Source of the DNA: CAWATZ01 sp963784995
GTDB taxonomy: Bacteria; Planctomycetota; Planctomycetia; Gemmatales; Gemmataceae
DNA: 64,000 bases
Direction of reading: 5' to 3'
Assembly: GCA_963784995.1 (NCBI GenBank)
Contig: CAWATZ010000001.1
Location: 124,001 to 188,000 of the forward strand
Shown here: piece after piece, positions 52,431 to 61,696 of the stretch
Numbering within the stretch: the first letter of the stretch is position 1
Layout: each line of letters begins with the position of its first letter
Position numbers and translations under genes: made by a program
The notes under the pieces: generated by a model
Told to the model about the DNA's origin: nothing
The model's input: the letters and a program-made list of their open reading frames with translations, nothing else
Databases searched by the model: none

Positions 52431-52916
52431 TCACCTGATCTTGAGAACCTCAACCTCGAAGATCAGATCCGCGTTGGGCGGGATAACGGCGCCGACGCCG
52501 CGTTCACCATAGGCGAGTTTGCTGGGGATGATCAGCTTGCGCTTACCGCCGACCTTCATGCCCGCCAACCCCTCGTCCCAGCCCTTGATCACCATGCCGG
52601 CGCCGAGCTTGAACTCGAACGGCTGGCCGCGGTCCACACTGCTGTCGAATTTCTTGCCGTTGGTGAACCACCCGGTGTAATGCACTTCCACCGTGTCCCC
52701 TTTCCTGGTCATCCGGCCGGCCCCCATCTTCGTGTCCTGGAACATCAAGCCGGAGTTTGTTCGGACGATCCCCATTGTGGTTGTTGCATCCAGGTCTCGG
52801 GAAGAAGGCATGAACTCCCCCGAGGAGTTATCCGCGACAGCATGGGTCAAAATCGAGCCCAGCAGGCCCGAGAAGAGAACAGCCAGGAACGCCAGGTGGA
52901 CGAAGCGATTCGGCAT
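52431..52916 (-). CDS. Exported FKBP-type peptidyl-prolyl isomerase (copy 2)
   Basis: A 161-residue protein with signal peptide MPNRFVHLAFLAVLFSGLLG and a short linker, then the FKBP fold: DTVEVHYTGWFTNGKKFDSS, FEFKLGAGMVIKGWDEGLAG and IPSKLAYGERGVGAVIPPNA. Key aromatic and Asp residues of the isomerase pocket (Y, F, D, W, Y) are present. It differs from copy 1 mainly in the N-terminal linker and the segment before the core. Both copies are likely co-transcribed. The MDR dehydrogenase gene lies 93 bases upstream. Confidence 0.92.
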   Translation of the reverse strand: MPNRFVHLAFLAVLFSGLLGSILTHAVADNSSGEFMPSSRDLDATTTMGIVRTNSGLMFQDTKMGAGRMTRKGDTVEVHYTGWFTNGKKFDSSVDRGQPFEFKLGAGMVIKGWDEGLAGMKVGGKRKLIIPSKLAYGERGVGAVIPPNADLIFEVEVLKIR

Positions 52917-53009
52917 GGGTCATGGCCTTTCCCGCAAGAGGTTGCCGTTTCAGAAGCCGTGCGGCAGGACCCGGTTCAATCGGGTCCGCGGCGCCCGGCT
53001 CGTCCATCC

Positions 53010-54042
53010 TCAGCGCCAGTGGATGACCACGCCGAGGTACTCTTCCTTCTTCTTCATCAGCCCCTCGTAGGCCGTGCTCAGCTCTTCCGGCTTGATCCGG
53101 TGGGTGATCAGCCCGGCCACGCTCAGCCGGCCCGTCTTGAAGGCGTTGAGCAAGAAGTGCTGGGCCTTGTTGATGTCCCACGCCCCGGCCAGGCGGGTGT
53201 GGGCCGGCTCGAACAGCATGTTGCCGTGGGCCCCGGTCACCTCCAGGTAGCGCCGGTGCAGATCGTCGTAGAAGTTCACGTCGGTGGCCTTGCCGCGCGG
53301 GCTGCCGACGACCACGACCTGCCCGCCGTCGCACGCCAGGCTCATGGCCACCGGCACCGCATCCGGAACGCCCGTGGCGTCGGCGACCACCTCCGCCCCG
53401 CGGGCCCTGAGAAAATCGGCCAGCTGCTGCCGGGCGTTGCCGGTCGAGGGGTCGATGACGTGATCCGCCCCCGCGGCCAGGGCGGCCTCGCGGCGCATGG
53501 CTACGGAGTCGATGCCGACCACCGGATGGGCCCCGGCGGCGATCAGGCAGCGCAGGGCAAACTGGCCGATGACGCCCAGGCCCAGCACGCGCCGCGGATC
53601 GGCCCAGGGTGATGCCGGCCCGGATGGAGGCGCCCATGCCGTAGCGGGCGACGCAGGCCAGGGCCGCCTTCTCGAAGTCGAGGTTCGGCGGCATCTTCCA
53701 GATCCGGCCGCGTTCATGGCCCAGGGTCAGCAGCTCGGCCGAGGCGTGATTGCCGGGATAGCTGACCCGGTCGCCGGGTTGCACGCCCTGGACGTCCTTG
53801 CCGACGGCCAGCACCACGCCGGCGGCGCTGTAACCGGGCCGGAAGGGGAACTTCCAGTCGGGCAGGGTCGGGTCCTTGAGCCACTGATGCGTGCCGGTCC
53901 AGACCGCTAGCTCGGTGCCGGGACTGAGGGCGCTGACGTGCGTTTCGACAAGGAGCTGGTTGTCGGCCGGCGGCGGCAGGTCCACCTCGCGGACGCCGGT
54001 CTGAAACGCTTCACGGATGACGGCCTGGCGGGTCTTGGTCAT
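53010..54042 (-). CDS. MDR-superfamily dehydrogenase, frame interrupted near 53605
   Basis: About 343 residues in two frames. The N-terminal GroES-like domain (from 54042: VREVDLPPPADNQLLVETHV, then FRPGYSAAGVVLAVGKDVQG and VQPGDRVSY) lacks the zinc-site G-H-E motif, here PGYSAAG. The Rossmann domain follows the break: VLGLGVIGQFALRCLIAAGA and GIDSVAMRREAALAAGADHV, binding NAD(P). It ends LMKKKEEYLGVVIHWR. This resembles zinc-less or atypical MDR enzymes such as the BchC/bi-domain-oxidoreductase group. A one-base indel near 53605 in GC-rich DNA explains the split. The substrate is unknown. Confidence 0.75.
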
Positions 54043-54148
54043 GGCTATCGTTCGGGATCAGGTTCCTGGGTGGGCACGGCTACCCTATGAGATTGGACCC
54101 GCGATGGCCCGGGGAAATGAATCCGGACTGCTTCGAGTATAACTTCGT

Positions 54149-54352
54149 TCAACTGACGCGGAACCCCATGCGGATCAGGCGATGCCCTTTTGGGCAACAA
54201 CGCCACGTTTCCCGCCAAGCGCCGGTTGGGCCACCCCCGGGCCGGCGAATCCCCGGGGATGACCACGAACGGCGGATGAGTCGTGACCGCAAGTACTTCT
54301 GGTTGCACGAGCGGCAATAGACAACGTCGTTGGAGGAGTGCGATTTCGCCAT
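54149..54352 (-). CDS. Possible small zinc-binding protein
   Basis: A 67-residue ORF, started at the ATG after ACGAGGG. It reads MAKSHSSNDVVYCRSCNQKY and ends CCPKGHRLIRMGFRVS. The CxxC plus C-C-P-x-G-H pattern suggests a zinc ribbon, and the MAKSH start looks natural. There are no homologues I recognise. The rest of the 540 bases between the MDR gene and the SUKH gene holds nothing convincing. Confidence 0.35.
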   Translation of the reverse strand: MAKSHSSNDVVYCRSCNQKYLRSRLIRRSWSSPGIRRPGGGPTGAWRETWRCCPKGHRLIRMGFRVS

Positions 54353-54582
54353 TGAACCCTCGTCTTCCAATCAGGTGGGGGTAGAGCGAACTCTCTCCTT
54401 TCCCGCATCTGCCAGGCAGCCTGCCAACGGTTTGGGTAGTGCCTGAGAGGCCAGAAGAAGCCCATCGCTGCCGGAGGAGTGCCACTGAGTGTCACTTTGC
54501 TCCCTGCCCGCCAGCTGGCAAGGTGTTTCGGACCTCGCTGGCTGTCCTGTCCGGAACCAAGTTCTCAGCAAGGCGACTCCGT

Positions 54583-55260
54583 TCAAGTCGAGCGCCTGCC
54601 CTGGGAGGCCAGTTTCTCCGCGACCTGAAGCGAAGATAGCCCCCGCTCGCGGAGACATCTATCCAGCCAACTGTCATACCACTCCCCAAACGTAACCCGG
54701 CTGCTACCCTCGTCCGTGACGGGCATGATCCCCTCGTCGGATGCTCGTCCGTCGAGCCACATCTTACCACGATCCGGACCCGTGACAACGAGCAGAAAGA
54801 AGAACCCACACCCCTCGTGACAGATCGGCAACGAGCCCTCGATCAAGTCGTGAGTGGTGTAGTCCTCCAGCCAGGTGTCGTAGGCCTCCTCGTCTTCGTC
54901 AATGTCCGGCTGCCGCTCCCAGTAGTCGTCACTGGCATTCCAGGCGTCCGCGTGTGGGAAGGGCCTGGTCAAGTCGCCAATCAGCCCCTCATTCAAGTGC
55001 GGCTCCAGATTCTGATCGTCGTACACCCCGAGCGGGAAGATGCCGTAACAGGACCCAGCGCCGCCATTGCCGAGTTCGGTCAGGAACTGACGATACTCGT
55101 CCGGCAGTCGCACGGAATGCTTCTGCTCGAAGGCCAAGACCTCCGCTTCGGGTACGCAAGGCCGCAGCTGGTAGCGGTGAGCCGCTGCTCCAAAGCACTC
55201 CAGTCGTGGATCGGCCTCACGGAGAATCTGCAACGTGGCTGCCACAACAGCTAGGTTCAT
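54583..55260 (-). CDS. SMI1/KNR4 (SUKH) family protein
   Basis: A 225-residue protein, started at the ATG at 55260 (GAGAGGG site upstream). SUKH hallmarks are present: CVPEAEVLAFEQKHSVRLPD then EYRQFLTELGNGGAG, the Y-G-I-F-P-L-G segment, acidic DEDEEAYDTWLEDY, and ICHEGCGFFFLLVVTG with PDRGKMWLDGRASDEG. The family contains many immunity proteins against contact-dependent or polymorphic toxins. No toxin gene was found in the neighbouring 10 kb on this side, so it may be an orphan immunity gene or serve another binding role. It clusters with three other small genes on the same strand. Confidence 0.85.
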   Translation of the reverse strand: MNLAVVAATLQILREADPRLECFGAAAHRYQLRPCVPEAEVLAFEQKHSVRLPDEYRQFLTELGNGGAGSCYGIFPLGVYDDQNLEPHLNEGLIGDLTRPFPHADAWNASDDYWERQPDIDEDEEAYDTWLEDYTTHDLIEGSLPICHEGCGFFFLLVVTGPDRGKMWLDGRASDEGIMPVTDEGSSRVTFGEWYDSWLDRCLRERGLSSLQVAEKLASQGRRST

Positions 55261-55299
55261 GGCAATCCCTCTCGGGAATACACGCAAATGCGACAAAAC

Positions 55300-55752
55300 T
55301 CAAGCCTGCGGCCTGTCCCGCCTTGCGTTTGGGTCGGCCTGTTCTACTGGTGTATGCGGTAACCTGCTGAACACCCACTCTCTCCATTCGGCTGCTGCTT
55401 GCCGATCGGCCACGCTCATCTGGTCCAGCTCGAAGACTCGCTCCGTGATCTCGCGGTTGATGTCGGAGGTTGCCATCGGTTCGGGATCGCCCAGGGCGAC
55501 CTTGCAGGTCACGGGTTGAGAACGCAGCCACTCCTCAAACGACTGGCGGTCTTCCAGCGTGAAGTCATCGCCTGGCCGCCAAACGAAGCCGTAGGTGAAC
55601 CGGTTGCCGCCGAGCGCCCCGAGGTAGCACTTCAGGCCCCTGCCAAGCACCGCCTGCTCGCGCAAAGCGGACTCAAAGCGATCCTTGAACCCTCGTGGGA
55701 TGCCAAAGGGATCGAATTCGATCACGAATTGGAAGCCCAACCCTTCAGCCAT
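55300..55752 (-). CDS. Small protein with YggL/DUF469-like region
   Basis: A 150-residue protein. The N-terminal half (GFQFVIEFDPFGIPRGFKDR ... LGALGGNRFTYGFVWRPGD, then FTLEDRQSFEEWLRSQPV and CKVALGDPEP) has the order of strands and the EDR...WL block of YggL/DUF469 proteins, some of which bind ribosomes. The match is partial. The C-terminal part (REITERVFELDQMSVADRQA) is helical and ends in a Pro/Arg-rich tail. It starts 40 bases upstream of the SUKH gene on the same strand, so the two are probably one operon. Function unknown. Confidence 0.5.
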   Translation of the reverse strand: MAEGLGFQFVIEFDPFGIPRGFKDRFESALREQAVLGRGLKCYLGALGGNRFTYGFVWRPGDDFTLEDRQSFEEWLRSQPVTCKVALGDPEPMATSDINREITERVFELDQMSVADRQAAAEWREWVFSRLPHTPVEQADPNARRDRPQA

Positions 55753-55812
55753 TGCAAAGCCTCAAGTGCCGAACACCAAGTCCGCAGCTGGCTCAACTCC
55801 CGACACGTTTTT

Positions 55813-56100
55813 TCATCCCTTCTCGCTGAGTCCGCCAGTGACCTGCCTCGGCGAACCGGGCGGTAAAATCCTCGCCGTCTCCCAGGGCCAGCGCGGCTGG
55901 GGATTCTCGGCAGCGACGAGAATGTCTTGATCCTTCTTGCCTTCGCCTTCCGCCCAAACCTTGATGAACACTATCAGCTGGGCCCCCGACACCCCGTTGG
56001 CCAGCTGGAGGCGGTGGGACGGCAGCCGGTAGCAAGCCGGCTCCCATTCCTCGCGTGCCCAGGCGGATAGGAATTCGACTTCGGCGTGTGTCAGCTTCAT
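55813..56100 (-). CDS. Small hypothetical protein
   Basis: A 95-residue protein whose ATG (56100) overlaps the stop of the upstream gene (ATGA), a sign of coupled translation. It starts MKLTHAEVEFLSAWAREEWE and contains HRLQLANGVSGAQLIVFIKV in the middle. There is no recognised domain and no signal peptide. Tight coupling implies it acts with the zinc-ribbon protein encoded just before it. Confidence 0.6.
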   Translation of the reverse strand: MKLTHAEVEFLSAWAREEWEPACYRLPSHRLQLANGVSGAQLIVFIKVWAEGEGKKDQDILVAAENPQPRWPWETARILPPGSPRQVTGGLSEKG

Positions 56101-56477
56101 GGTGCGCCGTCCTCCACGTAGGTGTACCCTTGAAGGGCGCCAGGCATCAGCTTCTCTTCGGCAACCCATTGTTCGGGCGTCATCGCCAGATCGGGGGGAG
56201 TTTGCTGGCTTCCGTAATCCTTGGCCCGCAGCTCCATCTTCGTCCTTGAGTATCGCAGTGGCAGCCGTGCGGAGACAACCAAAGACTGGCCGGCCTTGTC
56301 GTATTCTACCGCTCGTTGGCAGTACGGGCAGGTAATCGCTCCGCCGGGAGTTTGCCCCAGTACCGCCCGGAATTCTGGTTTTGCTTGATCCGCGTTTGGC
56401 ACCATCTCCGCGAGGAGGTCACGGATCAGTTGCCCACAGCCGGGATGTGGACAGGGTTGGTGAGGCCATGGGGCCAT
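56097..56477 (-). CDS. Zinc-ribbon-containing hypothetical protein
   Basis: A 126-residue protein, started at the ATG 6 bases after AGGAGG. Two Cys clusters at the N-terminal half (CPHPGCGQLI and ITCPYCQRAVEYD) suggest zinc binding. A strand-rich part (SLVVSARLPLRYSRTKMELR) follows, then EQWVAEEKLMPGALQG. The large ORF running into it from upstream belongs to the frameshifted YncE/phosphatase gene and is not part of this protein. It is translationally coupled to the next small gene. No known family was recognised. Confidence 0.65.
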   Translation of the reverse strand: MAPWPHQPCPHPGCGQLIRDLLAEMVPNADQAKPEFRAVLGQTPGGAITCPYCQRAVEYDKAGQSLVVSARLPLRYSRTKMELRAKDYGSQQTPPDLAMTPEQWVAEEKLMPGALQGYTYVEDGAP

Positions 56478-56509
56478 AAGTCCTCCTGAAGTAACCACGC
56501 AACCATGCC

Positions 56510-59106
56510 TCAACGTGCCGGATCCCTTCTGACAAACTGCGCCGGGTAAGGTGCCTCTCCGCGCATCGCGTGCCACAGGATGCGATTGAGCGTGTCCTCG
56601 TCGGCCTCGTCGGCCTCGTCCAGGTCCAGCTCCAGCGACTTCTTCGCCCAGTGCAGGGCCTGTCCCTTCAGTCCCTTCAGCGGCGGGTTCATCTGGTCCA
56701 GCGGCACTTCGTTGGGCCGGCACTGGTACGGCGTCAGGTCCGGCGTCTCCTGGAAGCAGTGCCGCATCGGCGTCGCGGACAGGTCCAGCTGGTTCATCGG
56801 CGGCAGGCCCAGGATCAGCTCGATCGTCTTGACCATGCCCGTCTGGTTGTAGTAGGTGTGATCGACGAACTTGCGCCGGGTGTACGGGCTGATCGCCAGC
56901 GCCACCGTGCGGTGGCCATCGACGTGGTCGAAGCCGTTCTGCGGGTCGTCCTCGACGACGAAGATGCAGGTGTCCTTCCAGAACTTGCTCTTGCTGACCG
57001 CCTCGACCACCTGGCCCAGGGCCAGGTCGTTGTCGGCCACCATCGCCGCGCGGCGTCGGGAAGCCAGGCTTGGTGCCGCTGGTGTGGTCGCACGGCAGGT
57101 AGAGATAAACCAGGTTGGGGAACTCGCCCTTCTGCTCGAACGCCTTCAGGTCCTCCAGGAAGAGCCGGGCCCGGTAGACGTCGGGCGTCGACATGATGAA
57201 GCCGGGGTAGCCGGCTCGGGTGTACGGCTCGAGCGTCTTGACGTTCACCTTCGCCTCGAACTGCACCTTGCTGGTGCGGTTCTTCCAGTCGGCGTAGACG
57301 TCGGCCCAGGTCGTGCCTTTGGGCGTCTGCATCTTGACGAACTCGCCGTAGTTGCGGAAGCTCTTGCGGCGTGCCAAGGCGTTGTCCCACAGGAAGCCGG
57401 TCGGAGCGAAGGCGAGCGGGTCGCTGCCCTCGAAGGGATAGCTGCGGGCGAAGCTGCCGAACGCCTTCTCCAGGTAGTCGGTGACGTAGGCCTCGTTGAC
57501 CCACTGATGGCCGTCGGCGCTGAGGATGCCGCTGCAATAGAAGTTGTCGAACAGCGTGAACTGCCGGGCCAGGGCGTGGTGGTTGGGCGTCACCTTCGTC
57601 GCCGAAAATGGCCAGGTTCGGATCGCCGTCGCCCTCCTTCATGTCGCCGAAGACCTGGTCGTAGGTGCGGTTCTCCTTGATGACGTAGATGACGTGCTTG
57701 AACAGCGACGGCTCACCGTGGCGCCGCGGCACCGGCACCGGCTTGGCGCCGGACGCGGCTTCTCCAGGCCGGCCAGGCTGTAGGCCAGCCGGTTGTTGGC
57801 GTGGACCTCCTCGGTGTATTTCGCCAGCTGCTTTGCGTCGGGCACGTCGATGAGCGACACCGAGCCGAGGTGATCGTGGGAGTTCTTGCCCTTCTCGATC
57901 GGCCGGGGCTGGCTCAGCGAGCCGTGGCCCTTGACGTTGGCGACGAACAGCTTCTTGCCGTCGGCCGAGAGCAGCACGGCTCCGGGATACCAGCCGGTCG
58001 GGATCAGCCCGGCCACGGTGCTGCGGGCCGGTCGGTCGCCGTCCGGCGGGAGAGGATTTGGCACCGAGGCGGACGACGGCGATGCAGTTGTTGGTGCCGT
58101 TGGCGACGTAGAGCGTGCCGCCGTCGCCCGACGAGGGCCAGGGCGTTGGAGCCGCTGCCGAATGGCAGACGGGCCTCGGGCCGGCAGGGGATTGTCTCGA
58201 CCACTTCCTCCGTGCGCGTGTCGAGGACGGAGACGGTATCGCTGTTGGCGCTGGCGACGTAAACGAAACTGCCGTCCTTGCTGGCGATCATCCCGCAGGG
58301 ATGCGGACCGACACGAATGCTCTTGCGCTGCCGCCACTTGCCCGCGTCCACCTCCAGGACCGAAACGCGAGCCGTGATCGGCGACCTGGGTACGCGGATC
58401 AACGCGGACCGGCGTGCCGGACGATGGCGCCTGCGGATCGTCCTTGCCGGGTGGGTCGCCGCCCCAGTTGCTGACGTAGCAGCGCTCCGGCCGGGGACAG
58501 CAGATGGCGTAGGGGGCCACGCCCACCGGGACGTTCTGCTCCACCTTGCTGGTCTTGCGGTTGACCAGCTGCACGCTGTTCCCCCGGTTGGATGCGACCC
58601 ACAAGCCGTCAGATCCCAGGAGACAGAGCCCTGTCGGATACGCCACGCCTTCTTTCGGCTTCGCCAGCGGAGTACCGGCGATCCACTCATACTGGCCGTC
58701 CTTCCGCCGTCGGGCCTGGCGCACCTCGCTGGCGACGTCTGTGGCGAAAACGTCGTCGCCCTGCACCAGCAGACCGACGGCGCTGAACCCCACCGGCGAT
58801 TTCAGGGTCTGCTTGATCTTCGCGGTCGCCAGCGTCGAGGAAGATCAGGTCGCTCTTGTTCTTGATGACCAGCGTGCGGCCGTCCTCGGCCAGGGCCAGA
58901 TCGACGGGCCGGCCGGGGAAGGTGACCTGGATACCGGCCGGCTTGAGGACCTGGTTGGTGGGCACGACGATCCGGCCGTCGGGCTGGACGCCGACCTTGA
59001 GCTGATCGCGGTCGTCTACCGGCGCGGGCGGCTGGCCCGGTGTGGGGGTGCCGGTGAGAAGGAGGACAAGCACGACTCCGGGGCGAATCAGGCAGCGCGA
59101 AAGCAT
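56510..59106 (-). CDS. Bifunctional YncE-like propeller / alkaline-phosphatase-family protein, six or more frame breaks
   Basis: About 860 residues over several frames. It starts MLSRCLIRPGVVLVLLLTG (signal peptide), then an N-terminal YVTN/YncE propeller with blades GRIVVPTNQVLKPAG, GLWVASNRGNSVQLVNRKTS, GSFVYVASANSDTVSVLDTR and GKKLFVANVKGHG. The phosphatase-family part has HVIYVIKENRTYDQVFGDM, DNFYCSGILSADGHQWVNEA and FVVEDDPQNGFDHVDGHR, whose Asp/His are the metal ligands of this family. Frame changes lie near 58815, 58385, 58135, 57755, 57597 and 57050. All pieces keep conserved residues, so the gene is probably intact in the organism and the breaks are sequence errors. It is likely exported and may act on phosphate esters. 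Confidence 0.75.
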
Positions 59107-59124
59107 GGCGGGGTTGGTCTCGTT

Positions 59125-59181
59125 GTAGGACGGCCTTCCCAGGCCGTCCGCGGTCTGGACGGCCTGGGAAGGCCGTCCTAC
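59125..59181. repeat. Perfect 25-bp-arm palindrome (GTAGGACGGCCTTCCCAGG)
   Basis: Arms 59125-59149 and 59157-59181 with a 7-base loop lie between the Ser/Thr kinase stop (59187) and the YncE/phosphatase start (59106). It is a relative of the shorter element at 5414-5456. Confidence 0.9.
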
Positions 59182-59186
59182 TCAGG

Positions 59187-61630
59187 TTAGCGTTTGGGGT
59201 CCGGCTCCGGCTCCGGCAGCCGCCAGCGGAACACCAGGCCCTCCGTGCCGACGGTGAAGGCGTGCCGGCCATCGCCCGCGATGGCCACACCCTTGAGTTC
59301 GCCCCGGTGCCTGGTGAAGGTGTATTGCAGTTGACCGCTCGCGGCATCCCAGACCTTCGCCGTCCCATCAACGCTGACCGACAGCACGCGCCGGCCATCC
59401 GGCAGAAAGGCGACGTTGCGAACCCCTTCCTTGTGTCCAGCGAAGCGCCGCAGCTCCTTGCCGGTTGCCAGGTCCCACAAGCGCATCTTGTCGTCACCGG
59501 CCGACAGGGCGCGGCGACCGAAGCGCAGGCCGGCCTGCCGGCCGGAGCGCACGCAGGCGTGCCGGACAGGGCGGCCGCCATGTTGCTGATGGTGCCCCGG
59601 CTGGCGTCCAGCCGATGCGTGTCCTGCCGGGTTTGCAGGTCCCAGAGCCGCAGGGCAACGACGGTTTTCTCCTTGACGCTCTGGAGGGTCAAGGCGTGCC
59701 GGCCGGCCGGAGTGAACGCGACGCTCCAGACAAATTCATCCCGGCTCACGAGAAACGGCCCGTCCAGCTGCTGCCGTTTCTTGACGTCCCACAGGCGCAT
59801 GGTCCCGTCGGCGCTGCCCGAAAGCAGACGCTGGCCGTCGGCGGAAAACGCGACGGAGGTCACGGGCCCGGTGTGGCCGACAAAGGTGCCCTTCTCCGCG
59901 CCGCTCTCCAGGTCAGACAGGCGCACGATCGAGCCGGACCCCCAGGCGACGGAGCGGCCGTCCGGCGCCACGGCGATCCCCCACGTGGCCCTTTCTCCCG
60001 GGCAATCGAAGACGCGCTCCTCCTTTCCCGTCGCCACGTCCCACAGCCGCAGCGGATTGTCGTAGCCGCCGCTGAGCAGCCGCTTGCCGTCCGGGGTGAA
60101 GATCAGGCAGACGTACGGCTTCGGGGCGTCCCTGAATTCGCGGACCACCTCCGCACGGCGGACCTGGATTGTCGTTTTCGTTCCCAGCGTGACCCGGCAG
60201 CGCTCGACGGGGAGATAGAGGTCGTCTGGAGCATCCTTCAGCACCAGGTCATAGTCGCCTGGCTTGAGCCGGCACGACTTGTCTTTTTGCAGGTCCAGAA
60301 AGCTGACCCGCTTGCCCTGTTGCTGAAACTCGAGCAGCCCGCTGTTCTCGGGAGTTTCGACAACAAGCTCCCCTTGGGTCGGGTCGCCGGGGTTGCGCTG
60401 CCAGGTGGTAACGATTGCGGCCCCGAGAGACGCGGCCACCGCGGCCAGGACAGCCAGGCCCCAGGTCCAGCGGCGCCGCCGGACCGGGGCCGACCCGGCG
60501 AAGGGAGCCAGGGCCGCCGCCGCCTCGGAGGGCGTCTGGTAGCGATCCCGCGGCGCTTTGGCCATCATCCGCGCCACCACGGCCGCCACCTTGGCCGGCA
60601 CTTCGGGACGCAGTTCCTGCAAGGGGCGCGGCGTCCGCTCGGCGTGGGCCAGTACCTTGTCGAGGCTGGTCCCGTCGGGGAAGGGCGGCTGGCCCGCCAG
60701 GAGGTGGTAGAGGGTGCAGCCCAGGCTGTAGACGTCGGCGCGGATGTCGGCAGCGTGGGCGTCGCGGACCTGCTCCGGAGCGATGTAGTCCGGCGTGCCC
60801 ATCACCGCGCCGACCTGGGTCAGGGAGCCGCCCGCGGAACCGCCCTCCTCCGGACTCGCGGGAGCGGTGGCCGCGACCTCGTTGCTCAGGCGAGCCAGGC
60901 CGAAGTCGAGGATCTTGATCTGGCCGGCCGGAGTGCGCATCAGGTTTTGCGGCTTGATGTCCCGGTGTACCATGCCCTGCTCGCTCGCATGCTGCAGCGC
61001 CAGCGCCGCCTGCCTCGCATACTCGCAGGCCTCGGCCACCGGCAGCGGACCTTTCTCAGCGACCAGGCGAGCCAGGCTGATGCCGGGCACGTACTCCATG
61101 ACCAGGAAGTGCGACTCGCCGGCCTGGTCCGCGTCGAAGGCCCGAACGATGTGGGGATGGTCCAGCCGGGCGGCCGACTTGACCTCCCGGCGGAAACGCT
61201 CAACCAGGGTCGGGCTGTCCACCAGGGCGCGGTTGACCACCTTCAGGGCCACGTCGCGCTCCATGAGCAGGTGCCGGGCCCGATACACGGTGCCCATGCC
61301 GCCGCTGCCGAGAACGTCCAGGATGCGATATTTGAGATGGTTGGCCAGGTCCGCCGGCACGTCGCCAGGGGAGGGAACTGCCGGCGGGGCAGACGTCGGC
61401 AGGGGCAAAGTGGCACGCGGGTCGGGCGTTGCCGCGTTCGACGGTGGCTGGACCGACGAGCGGAGGAGCAATACCAGCGAGTCGTCGGCCTGGCCCTCGA
61501 CCCGGCCGCGGCAATCGGGGCAGACCTCGAGGTGGGCCTCGATGGTGCGGGACGCGCCCGGGTCGAGCCGACCCAGACCGAACTGGCTCAGGTCGTTGGC
61601 ATTGGGATGTTCCAGCTGCGTCTCGTTCAT
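59187..61630 (-). CDS. Membrane Ser/Thr protein kinase with WD40 sensor domain, one frame break
   Basis: About 814 residues; ATG at 61630 after AAAGAGGGAG. Order: an N-terminal zinc anti-sigma-like motif (EAHLEVCPDC, about 33-42), kinase domain (about 102-380) with GSGGMGTVY, VALK, HRDIKPQN, DFGLARL and GTPDYIAPEQ, one membrane helix (about 390-412), then WD40-type repeats outside (LIFTPDGKRLLSGGYDNPLR, VAFSADGQRLLSGSADGTMR). The frame shifts near 59550; the last repeats (LSAGDDKMRLWDLATGKEL ... RWRLPEPEPDPKR) continue to 59187. Partner genes upstream encode an ECF sigma factor and a TPR protein, a typical planctomycete signalling set in which the kinase may control the sigma factor. Confidence 0.9.
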
Positions 61631-61696
61631 GGACACGGACTCCCTCTTTGGAGCAGGTCACTGTTCCTTATAGAGTGCGTCTGGCCGGGAATCCTG

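Noticed and set aside
56097..57593. 498-residue fusion of phosphatase and zinc-ribbon protein
   Set aside because: An artefact of a frame break: the phosphatase C-terminus continues in another frame to 56510, and the zinc-ribbon gene has its own ribosome site and ATG at 56477.
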